Shown here: in pieces, positions 39,341 through 46,609 of the stretch
Layout: each line of letters starts with the position of its first letter
How positions within the stretch are numbered: the stretch's first letter is position 1
From: a virus
Virus record (IMG/VR): IMGVR_UViG_3300016457_001507
Coordinates: 1 to 47,937 of that record
Reading direction: 5' to 3' (one strand)
Length of the DNA: 47,937 nucleotides
Notes under the pieces: model-generated
The model's database searches: none
Told to the model about the DNA's origin: nothing
What the model saw: the letters and a program-made list of their open reading frames with translations, nothing else
Translations under genes and position numbers: made by a program

Positions 39341-39987
39341 CGGTTGCGATCGCTTCGTATGAGCTGCGCTTCCGTGAAGTCGGTGCGCCGGACACGGCGT
39401 GGCAGTACCGCAGCCAGGTGGCCGGGCAGGTGTTCGTCGTTCGTGAGCTGCAGCGCGGCACCCCCTACGACCTGCAGATGCGGTCTATCGGCGTCAACGG
39501 GCGAGCCTCGGAATGGGTCGACGTGGCGGTGAATGTACCTGACACCAACCGCGTGGGCGCGGCGGCGCTGCCTAACATCGGCAACCAGCAGTCCATGTGG
39601 GATATGGCCACGTCGGTGACGTTCGCCGCAGCGAGCGACGCCGCAGGCGCCTCTGTGGCCACCATCAGCGTCACCGCGGGAACGCTGGTCATCGGCTCAG
39701 TCCAGGTTGCCTACGCCGCCAGCAGCGCCAGCCTGACCGGCACGGCCGGGCAGAAGGTCACCGTCTACCTCTACTACAACGATCCGCAGCTGCAGGGCGG
39801 CAGCCGGCAGCTGCGGGTGACCACCAACGTCGTGGAGACGGCGAACGTCAACGGCAATGTGGCCATCAGCGCTCTGCAGATCACTTTCCCCGCTGCGGGT
39901 GGGTCAGGCAGTGGCGGCGGCAGCATCGGTGGTGGCGGCGGCAGCGGTGGATCGAGAAACCCGGCATTCGAGGAAGTACCGCTATGA
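39337..39987 (+). CDS. FnIII-like tail tip extension with glycine-rich end
   Basis: A 216-residue protein that starts at a GTG overlapping the J-like stop (GTGA). The first 70 residues have fibronectin type III features (YELRFREVGA, then TPYDLQMRSIGVNG), as found at the C-termini of many J proteins, so it may be a split-off part of J. The next 120 residues are beta-rich, followed by a Gly/Ser-rich linker. A structural role in the tail tip is likely. Confidence 0.75.
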   Translation: MTVAIASYELRFREVGAPDTAWQYRSQVAGQVFVVRELQRGTPYDLQMRSIGVNGRASEWVDVAVNVPDTNRVGAAALPNIGNQQSMWDMATSVTFAAASDAAGASVATISVTAGTLVIGSVQVAYAASSASLTGTAGQKVTVYLYYNDPQLQGGSRQLRVTTNVVETANVNGNVAISALQITFPAAGGSGSGGGSIGGGGGSGGSRNPAFEEVPL

Positions 39988-40370
39988 GCTATGTGAAGAA
40001 GGACGGTGTTCCCGTCGACCCTGGTCAGACCGTGGTCGAGCTGGATACCGGTGATCTGGTTGCGGTGGTCTGCACCCGGACACTGCAGGGCGGGCAGATC
40101 CTGTTCCGCGGGTTGGCCCGCGCCATCACCGATGCCGGTTTGCCGCTGATCGGCGGTGATGGCAAGGCCATCGAACGCGAGTTCCAGCACAGCGACCCCA
40201 GACCGGCCAAGGCCGACGACGTCGCCCGGGATGTGCTGCTGGCACTTCTCGGGGAGCAGCCGCAGCTGGTCGCCTGGTCGAACCAGGTGTTGCTGGACGT
40301 GAGCATCCGCCAGGCGCTTGCCCTGGCCAACATTGATACCGGGGCCGTCGATGCCTCGGCCGTTCTGTAG
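39984..40370 (+). CDS. Small tail-associated protein
   Basis: A 128-residue protein between the FnIII-like gene and the tail spike, overlapping the former (ATGA). The segment EREFQHSDPRPAKADDVARDVLLALLGE and the C-terminal VLLDVSIRQALALANIDTG suggest a helical body. It may be a spike connector or chaperone. I do not recognise a family. Confidence 0.7.
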   Translation: MSYVKKDGVPVDPGQTVVELDTGDLVAVVCTRTLQGGQILFRGLARAITDAGLPLIGGDGKAIEREFQHSDPRPAKADDVARDVLLALLGEQPQLVAWSNQVLLDVSIRQALALANIDTGAVDASAVL

Positions 40371-40378
40371 GAGAGAAA

Positions 40379-43300
40379 ATGGCGACGATTGATGGCCGGC
40401 AGATCATTCCGGCGGCAGACCTTCCGCAACGAGCTGCCGGGCGGACCGATGCCTTGGTGGGCGTGGTCCGAACGTCGGAATCCCTTGCGGCGTTTCCGAT
40501 TGCTGATCTCCCCACTCCCAAAGCCGCGCAGGCTGAGATCGATGCTCTCAAATCTGGGCAGTCCACCAGCGCGATTTACATGGCAACCCTGGGTGAGCTG
40601 CAGACAAAGATTGGAGCCTACGAGGGCCAGGGTGCATTCGTTGCCACTGGCGCTGGTGCAGGTCAGTACCGCTGGGACGGTTCTGGCTGGCAGTTCCTCC
40701 GCGAGGACATGCTGGCCACGAAAGCAAATGCCAGTGACCTCTCGAGCTTGGAGCGTGAAAGTCTGCCTGCAATTCGACAGATCGACCCTCTCACCGACGC
40801 CATCCGTTCCAATCTGTACAACCTTCTGGTCACCCGCACGCCTACGGCGCTGGTGGCATCGAGTGTCGGCTACTCGTCGTGGACACAGGCTTTCGATGTT
40901 GGGACTGACCTCGCTGCCGGAAGCAGCTTTGACGGCATCCGGGCACAGCTTCAGGTTGTGGCGGAGGCCGCAACCTTGCACGTGTCGATTTGGCGTCGAT
41001 CCTTGGCGGTGGGCACCCAAGACCGCGCAGGCCCGGGTATTGCAGGTGATCTGCTTGTAGCAAGCAGGTCCATCCCGATCGCGGAGCTTGGATTGTCCGT
41101 TGGCCTTGCAGCATTGGTATGGGTTCCCCTCCCGGTGGTGATCGCGGAGGAGGGATACACCTATCTTGTCACTCTGGATTCCCGGAACGCGGCCGGTGCA
41201 TCCGTGGCCATGGGTCTGGGATACCTGAGCACAACCGGCCTCACCCAGCGTCGGATGGGCTACTACCGTTCGTCTCCCGGTGCTGGATTCTGGAGCAACA
41301 TGGGCGCGGGGAGCGCGATTGCTTGGAGCGTGGGTGCGGTCCGGCTCGTGAAGTCTGCCGACCTGGATGCGCGCGCGTCGTCGCTGGAGACGTTCCAAGC
41401 TGCAATCGACCGGCTGATTCCGAGCGCTCCTCAGACTGTGGCTGCCCTGTCCGGCGAGAGCGCATTTACGATCGCCAACGGGCGCTACACCTGGGCCGTC
41501 GGCATTGTCGGTGGTCTGGATGTGCCTGCCGCGACCGTTGCTGACGGCGTGAGCATCCCGCTGATGGTGGAGGCAGGGACTGCGAAGGTGGTTGTATGGC
41601 TGTACTCTCGGCCGCGTAGCGCAGCGTGGGAAGCGCAGGCGCCTGGTTTCACTGGCGATGTGCTGGAGGCCAGTGCCCAAGGCACGGTTGATGATTTGGG
41701 AATCGTGCCTGGCGCTCCGTCGATGACGACGGTGAATCTTGCGTTGTCGCGTTTCACCGTCAAATCCGGAACCATGTACTACCTCGTCGTGGAGGCGCAG
41801 GATGCGGCCGGGGCACGACTGCTTTCGGCGATCACCTATCACAGCGTGGCGGGATTGGTTGCCGATCAGTACCGCAAGTTCTGGCGCAGCGGGCCGTTGT
41901 CGTCATGGTCCAGTGGTGCATCGTCCACCACCTACCGGTTCGCGTACGACCTGACCCTCACCGGCTATCAGCTCGATCGTGATGACGTGGGTGCCGACAT
42001 CTGGTTGGGCGACTCGATCATTGAGGCCACCGCTCGCTGGCAGGGCGCGGGTGTTCGCCTGAAGGGCATTGCTGCGAGGAGCGGCGGAAAGCATAACTTC
42101 GACACCACGGTGAGCCTTGCGGCGCTGGCTGGTGCCACCGTGACTGATGAACCGCTCACGCTGCGGCCGGCGGCCGGCAGTGCGAAGACGTGGAGTTACA
42201 TGCGCGATCGTGTGGCGCACGCGGCTCTGACAGGGGTGATCGTCAAGGATGCTGGCACTGGCGGTACGCTGGTTCTGGACACGGACTACTGGGCGATCCC
42301 GGGGCTGGGCGCGTTCTCTTTGCCCGGCACCAGCGGTGCGGAACGGGATGTCCTGGTCAGCTACACCTGGAAGGCGCGGCGCTATGATCTGGTCGTCTAC
42401 ACCCCACTGACCGGTGTTGTGTCGGTGCTCACGGGCACCGAGCGTGTGCGAGATGCCAGTGAGTTCGTACCCGCGCCTGGTGTGGGTCAGCTACCGCTCT
42501 TTGCGGTGGACGTAGAAGCCAAGGTGATCTTGCCGCTTTGGGACAACGCCCCAGAAGGTGTGAAGCGGCAGTCGCTTCCAGAGCACCGTGCTGAGGTGGA
42601 ACGCAACCGAAAGCTGCTCAGGCCGGCTTTGCGCAAGCTGCGCCAGGCACTGCCGCTAAAGGTACTGGCCTACGGCGATAGCAACTTCGCGCAGATGGGT
42701 GGCCCCTACAACCTTGCAGCAGTGCGCTCCACTGCGAATACGGTGTTTCATGACCGCAGCAAGGACGTGGGCGGTCTACTGGCCAACCCTCCTTACGGCG
42801 CCGATGTCCTTGCCACGGTCCAGGTATATGACACGGGGGACGGCGCCGGCGCCGTGCACACTCGTTTCGGCATGGTGTGGGAGATGGTGCGCGCCATGCA
42901 GGCTGGATATGGCAGCGTTGTGACGCTGAGCAATCGGAGCATTCCGGGAACCACGTCCGCCAATGCGACCTATCAGGGGCAGGACAGCGTGAGGCTTTCC
43001 GCCGCAGTGGCCGACGCAGGGGCGGGTGACCTCGTGATCGTGGGCTTCGGCCAGAACGAGCTGGGTCAGGCATCGACCCGGGCAAACATCATCGCTATCT
43101 GTCAGGCATTCCAGGCTGTTGGCGCCGCGGTGATTGTGATGGGTTGCTTCCGACCGAACGCCCGCGACTTGCATACGGCGAATACCTACGGGAACTGGCG
43201 CTACACCCAACGTGCACTGCGGGAAGCGGCGTATGCATGCGGGGCAGCATACGTCTCCACCGAGATGCTCTATGACGATGCTGTGCAGGGTGCACTGGGG

Positions 43301-43399
43301 CTTTCAGCGAACGACTTCAGTGCCGCAACCTTTGACGTCCACCCAGGGCTGCGAGAGCATCGATACTTGGGTGCGCGTCTCGCGTCTTGGTTAGATTAA
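40379..43399 (+). CDS. Tail spike with SGNH esterase domain
   Basis: A 1006-residue tail spike. The N-terminal 110 residues look like an attachment domain. Two similar beta-rich units of about 170 residues follow (about 155-325 and 360-535). The C-terminus (about 755-1006) is an SGNH/GDSL hydrolase: nucleophile Ser768 in GDS, Asn893 in GQNELG and the Asp986/His988 pair in DVHPG. Such domains usually deacetylate surface polysaccharide, so this spike probably binds and trims a host glycan. It is the last late gene, preceded by GAGAG. Confidence 0.9.
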   Translation: MATIDGRQIIPAADLPQRAAGRTDALVGVVRTSESLAAFPIADLPTPKAAQAEIDALKSGQSTSAIYMATLGELQTKIGAYEGQGAFVATGAGAGQYRWDGSGWQFLREDMLATKANASDLSSLERESLPAIRQIDPLTDAIRSNLYNLLVTRTPTALVASSVGYSSWTQAFDVGTDLAAGSSFDGIRAQLQVVAEAATLHVSIWRRSLAVGTQDRAGPGIAGDLLVASRSIPIAELGLSVGLAALVWVPLPVVIAEEGYTYLVTLDSRNAAGASVAMGLGYLSTTGLTQRRMGYYRSSPGAGFWSNMGAGSAIAWSVGAVRLVKSADLDARASSLETFQAAIDRLIPSAPQTVAALSGESAFTIANGRYTWAVGIVGGLDVPAATVADGVSIPLMVEAGTAKVVVWLYSRPRSAAWEAQAPGFTGDVLEASAQGTVDDLGIVPGAPSMTTVNLALSRFTVKSGTMYYLVVEAQDAAGARLLSAITYHSVAGLVADQYRKFWRSGPLSSWSSGASSTTYRFAYDLTLTGYQLDRDDVGADIWLGDSIIEATARWQGAGVRLKGIAARSGGKHNFDTTVSLAALAGATVTDEPLTLRPAAGSAKTWSYMRDRVAHAALTGVIVKDAGTGGTLVLDTDYWAIPGLGAFSLPGTSGAERDVLVSYTWKARRYDLVVYTPLTGVVSVLTGTERVRDASEFVPAPGVGQLPLFAVDVEAKVILPLWDNAPEGVKRQSLPEHRAEVERNRKLLRPALRKLRQALPLKVLAYGDSNFAQMGGPYNLAAVRSTANTVFHDRSKDVGGLLANPPYGADVLATVQVYDTGDGAGAVHTRFGMVWEMVRAMQAGYGSVVTLSNRSIPGTTSANATYQGQDSVRLSAAVADAGAGDLVIVGFGQNELGQASTRANIIAICQAFQAVGAAVIVMGCFRPNARDLHTANTYGNWRYTQRALREAAYACGAAYVSTEMLYDDAVQGALGLSANDFSAATFDVHPGLREHRYLGARLASWLD

Positions 43400-43401
43400 A
43401 G

Positions 43402-44187
43402 CTACTCGTTTAGCAGGGCATATCCAGTCGGCATCTGATCTTCCGGCAGTAGCCTATAGTTCCAGATGCCGATGCCGTTTCGGCCTCGACACACCATGTT
43501 CTTCAGCCAAGAATCAGCGCCGCGTTTGCGCATCGTCAAGAGATCATTCTCTACCTTGAAGCCATCGAGGCTGAATGCGTCGAAGAAATTGGCGCGTCTT
43601 ATCTTGAGTAGGCCGGCTTGATACTCGAATTCGACATCTATCTGTCGCGGGCCTCGTCTGCTTCGGAAGATTCGGCCCTTTTGGTCATGGTCCCATACGT
43701 TGTTGTAAAGCGTCAGTTCGCCGCGGTCTATGCGAGTGATGGCCTTACCCGTTTCATCGGTGAAAACTGCTGAAATAGTCTCCAGCCCCTCGTCGCGATG
43801 GACTGTAATGTAGTCACGCCCATTGATCATTAAAGCGGTTGCTGCTGCATCCGGCCAGGGTGATGTTATTTGAAAATCAACGCTGCCGATTAAAAGTGAA
43901 AAAGCTTTTGTGTCCGGAATAATGAGGGGAGCGGTCTTCGGTGCTCCGCTATTAAATGGATTATTGTTGCTTTGTTGTACTTGCTCTCGATGAATCAATC
44001 CGCGGGTCTTTAGAGCGTGGTGTGTTGGGCACAGTAGGGTGAGATTTGCTTCCTCATGCAACCTGTTTTTTGAGTACTCCTCAATGTGCTCGTACTCGTA
44101 AAATGGGACGCCGCAAATGACACAGCCGAACCCGCATCTTTGCCGAACGGAGCGTTTGATTTCAGCCGGAATTGAATGGCGAGACAT
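43402..44187 (-). CDS. HNH-type endonuclease-like accessory protein
   Basis: A 261-residue protein with an HNH motif near its N-terminus: C18-x3-C22-x2-C25, His34, Asn49 and CPTHH (about 53-57). Residues 100-261 form an unknown, beta-rich domain. GC content is clearly below the flanking genes, and the gene lies opposite to the late operon with its stop 2 nt from the spike stop. It could be a homing-like nuclease or an anti-phage/anti-plasmid element. The start at 44187 is chosen because the longer frame crosses GC-rich phage DNA. Confidence 0.82.
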   Translation of the reverse strand: MSRHSIPAEIKRSVRQRCGFGCVICGVPFYEYEHIEEYSKNRLHEEANLTLLCPTHHALKTRGLIHREQVQQSNNNPFNSGAPKTAPLIIPDTKAFSLLIGSVDFQITSPWPDAAATALMINGRDYITVHRDEGLETISAVFTDETGKAITRIDRGELTLYNNVWDHDQKGRIFRSRRGPRQIDVEFEYQAGLLKIRRANFFDAFSLDGFKVENDLLTMRKRGADSWLKNMVCRGRNGIGIWNYRLLPEDQMPTGYALLNE

Positions 44188-44433
44188 TTGAAAGTGCGTG
44201 GCTTCGGTGGTGTCTATTGTTGCCTTACGATTAAACTGCGCACAACTCTCGACTGTCGTCTGTTGGTGAAACTCGGCCTTCAGGAGAAGCGCGACGGGCT
44301 GTGGTGCCCGACTGAGGCCGGCCGGGCCTTCAGCGTGCTGCTGCAGGTTCGCAAGAAGCAGCTCGCTGGCACCGACGTGCAGCAGCTGAAGTGGAAGGAG
44401 AGCGTTCTGGGGCAGCTGGTCGACCTCGCCTGA
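44176..44433 (+). pseudogene. Truncated phage antirepressor C-terminus
   Basis: The frame from 44176 gives 85 residues. Its last 60 (from LLVKLGLQEKRDG, about 44258) match the C-terminal end often seen on phage antirepressor proteins, including LWCPTEAGRAF and VQQLKWKESVL. The first 27 residues lie in low-GC DNA shared with the HNH gene start and do not fit, so the 5' part of the antirepressor gene seems to have been lost when the HNH gene arrived. A functional short protein is possible but unlikely. Confidence 0.65.
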
Positions 44434-44441
44434 TGCACAAC

Positions 44442-44469
44442 CCTGCGGCCTCCATCTGGCGGCCGCAGG
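44442..44469 (+). other. Hairpin after the antirepressor remnant
   Basis: Perfect 9-bp arms CCTGCGGCC (44442-44450) and GGCCGCAGG (44461-44469) around a 10-nt loop, with no T-tract on either strand. It lies between the remnant and the 3' end of umuC and could end leftward umuDC transcription. Confidence 0.55.
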
Positions 44470-44502
44470 TATCAACCCATGCCCGTGACTGCCGCCCGTG
44501 CA

Positions 44503-45753
44503 TCAGCATCGCGCCGGCGGGATCTCGTGCACGGAGGTCGTGTAGTTCGGCGAGAGCATGTGCTGCCGCATGCCCCACGCAGGCCGTGGCTGCCAACCCG
44601 ATGCGCCAAGGCCGGCCGTGCCGCGCCCGAACTTCTGGTTGATCTGGTCCATGGTGGCCATCAGCCTTTCGTTGCCGACCACCGTCGGCCCGAACAGATC
44701 CGCCTGCAGTTCATCTGGCCGGGCCAGATCGAGCAGCGCCACGCCGGCCTTCTTGTATCCAATGCCGTCGCGGAGCAGGCCTCGCAGCAGCTTGCGCACG
44801 ACGCCAAGCACCACGGTAGTGTCTGCGGTGGACGCGGGCAGGCCCACGGTCCTACTGGCGTTGTGCTGCCGAAGCTCAGGCCGGAACACGTCGGACTGTG
44901 CGAACACCCACACGCCGGCGGTGACCAGCCCCCGGGCACGCAGCTTCTCGCAGGCGCGCACGGCGAAGGTGGCCAGCGCCTGGGCAACGGCGTCGTGGTC
45001 CTCGACTCGGTCAGCAAACGATCGGCTGACCATGATCTGCTGGCGATCCGGCTCCACTTCTTCCAACTCCATGCAGGGGTGGCCCTGCAGCTCGCGCTGG
45101 GTGCGCGCAAGCGTCACCCCGAAGGAGGCCAGGATGTCGTCCGCCGGCGCATCGCGTAGCGCGGCGGCAGTGGTGATGCCCATCGCCTCCAGCCGCGGCG
45201 CCAGCCGGCGGCCCACACCCCACAGATCCCCGACCGGGAACCTGCGCAGCACCGCGTCGCGGCAACCGGCGTCCCCGAGGTCGATGACGCCGTCGGCGCT
45301 CTTGGCCACCTTGTTGGCCAGTTTGGCCAGGGTCTTCGTGGGCCCGATGCCAACGCAGTTGGGAATGCCGGTCCATCGGTGCACACGCTGCCGCAGATCC
45401 CGGGCGAACCGCTCGCGGTCCCGCACACCCTCCAGATCGATGAAGCTCTCATCGATGCTGTAGACCTCCACCCGCGGCGCGGCCTCTCGCAAGATGGTCA
45501 CGACGCGGGCGCTCATGTCGCCGTACAGGCCGAAGTTGGCCGAGCGCATCTGCAGCCCGTGGCGTCGCACCAGGTGCTTCAGCTCGTGGGCCGGCTGGCC
45601 CATCTTGATGCCCAGCGCCTTGGCCTCTGCCGAGCGCGCGATCGCGCAACCATCGTTGTTGCTCAGCACCACCAGCGGCACACCGCGCAGCGCCGGCTGA
45701 AACACGCGCTCGCAGCTGGCGTAGAAGTTGTTGCCGTCAACGAGCCCGAACAC
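44503..45753 (-). CDS. umuC: Y-family translesion polymerase UmuC-like
   Basis: A 416-residue Y-family polymerase (E. coli UmuC is 422). Asp6 in VDGNNFYASCE and Asp101-Glu102 in SIDESF are the catalytic carboxylates. Residues 350-354, QADLF, match the sliding-clamp-binding consensus. The GTG start overlaps umuD's stop region. Working with UmuD and the clamp, it would copy damaged DNA. Together with the LexA box it forms an SOS cassette carried by the phage. Confidence 0.94.
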   Translation of the reverse strand: MFGLVDGNNFYASCERVFQPALRGVPLVVLSNNDGCAIARSAEAKALGIKMGQPAHELKHLVRRHGLQMRSANFGLYGDMSARVVTILREAAPRVEVYSIDESFIDLEGVRDRERFARDLRQRVHRWTGIPNCVGIGPTKTLAKLANKVAKSADGVIDLGDAGCRDAVLRRFPVGDLWGVGRRLAPRLEAMGITTAAALRDAPADDILASFGVTLARTQRELQGHPCMELEEVEPDRQQIMVSRSFADRVEDHDAVAQALATFAVRACEKLRARGLVTAGVWVFAQSDVFRPELRQHNASRTVGLPASTADTTVVLGVVRKLLRGLLRDGIGYKKAGVALLDLARPDELQADLFGPTVVGNERLMATMDQINQKFGRGTAGLGASGWQPRPAWGMRQHMLSPNYTTSVHEIPPARC

Positions 45754-46219
45754 GGCCGCCCCGGCGCTTGATCTGGCGGACGACCCCGACCACGGCGAAC
45801 ACCTCAACCTCGGTGGCCTGCTCGAGCACGATGGGCGGGAAGTCTGGGTTGGCCGAGTGCAGCTCCATGTGGCTCTCGAACAGCTGCAGCACCTTGCAGG
45901 TGGGCTGGTTTCCGTCCCAGATGGCAATGACCAGGTCACCGGCCAGCGGCGTGACCGACCGGTCCACCACCAAGATGTCCCCATCGCTGACGCCGGCGCC
46001 GCTCATGGACCAGCCATCGGCCCGGTACAAGAAGGTGGCGGCGGGGTTGCGCACCAGCAGACGATGCAGGTCGATCGCATCGTCCATGAAGTCGTCGGCC
46101 GGCGACGGGAAGCCCAGCCGTGCGCGCGCTGCTGCCAGGGGCACGAAATGCGCCGGGCCGTCGATCAGCGCGGGCCCGATGGGCTGCGCCAGGGTGTGGG
46201 GGAAGGGTAGGGACTGCAT
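45737..46219 (-). CDS. umuD: UmuD-like S24 protease
   Basis: A 160-residue UmuD homologue with Ser71 and Lys109 as the catalytic dyad, spaced like Ser60 and Lys97 of E. coli UmuD. The self-cleavage site aligns with Leu35-Gly36 (RLGFPSP), where known UmuD/MucA proteins carry Cys-Gly or Ala-Gly. The ATG at 46219 is chosen over one at 46267 because the latter would start just beside the LexA box. It should be cleaved on RecA filaments to UmuD', partner of UmuC, if the Leu is tolerated. Confidence 0.9.
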   Translation of the reverse strand: MQSLPFPHTLAQPIGPALIDGPAHFVPLAAARARLGFPSPADDFMDDAIDLHRLLVRNPAATFLYRADGWSMSGAGVSDGDILVVDRSVTPLAGDLVIAIWDGNQPTCKVLQLFESHMELHSANPDFPPIVLEQATEVEVFAVVGVVRQIKRRGGRVRAR

Positions 46220-46268
46220 GGGCGTACTCTGGGAGCGGCGTGTCTCACGAGTCGAGACGGCACGCATC

Positions 46269-46284
46269 TTAGTACAATTACTAA
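46269..46284. promoter_or_regulatory. LexA (SOS) box
   Basis: A perfect 16-bp palindrome TTAGTACAATTACTAA that fits the Xanthomonadaceae LexA pattern TTAG-N6-TACTA. It lies 49 nt upstream of the umuD ATG and 109 nt upstream of the small rightward gene at 46394, so it may control both. Confidence 0.88.
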
Positions 46285-46393
46285 CAGCTGGCCGTGAGCG
46301 TGGAGCGTCCGGTTGCTGAACGTGTTCCGTCGCAGCGGCCGCCGCGGCATGCCAGTCGCGGCCTCCGCGACAGGGGGCGGGCATCCTGCAGCA

Positions 46394-46609
46394 ATGGCGA
46401 AATGGCAGAAGGATCAGGCCTCATTGGAGGCCCAGGCTGCGGCCAAGCTGCAGCAGGCATCCGACCTCGAGCGGGATACCTCGGGGAGCTGGCGGTCCCG
46501 TGCACGCCGGCAGCGAAGTGCACAACGGCTGCGGCAGGCGGCCAGCGGCAACCAGCGCGCCGCCAGCCGGCTGGCAGGACTGGACCTGCCGGATGACCTG
46601 CCGTTCTAG
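46394..46609 (+). CDS. Small protein with SSB-like acidic tail
   Basis: A 71-residue basic helical protein (two Arg/Gln/Ala-rich helices) ending in LDLPDDLPF, which resembles the acidic C-terminal tip of bacterial SSB (DDIPF). It diverges from umuD across the LexA box, and its stop overlaps the integrase stop tail to tail (CTAG). An ATG at 46313 would add 27 residues; I chose the later ATG for its protein-like composition. It may mimic the SSB tip to engage SSB-interacting proteins; this is inference. Confidence 0.6.
   Translation: MAKWQKDQASLEAQAAAKLQQASDLERDTSGSWRSRARRQRSAQRLRQAASGNQRAASRLAGLDLPDDLPF

Noticed and set aside
46285-46393. attP core
   Set aside because: The position downstream of int is suitable, but no tRNA-end-like sequence or arm-type repeats could be recognised, so no site is annotated.
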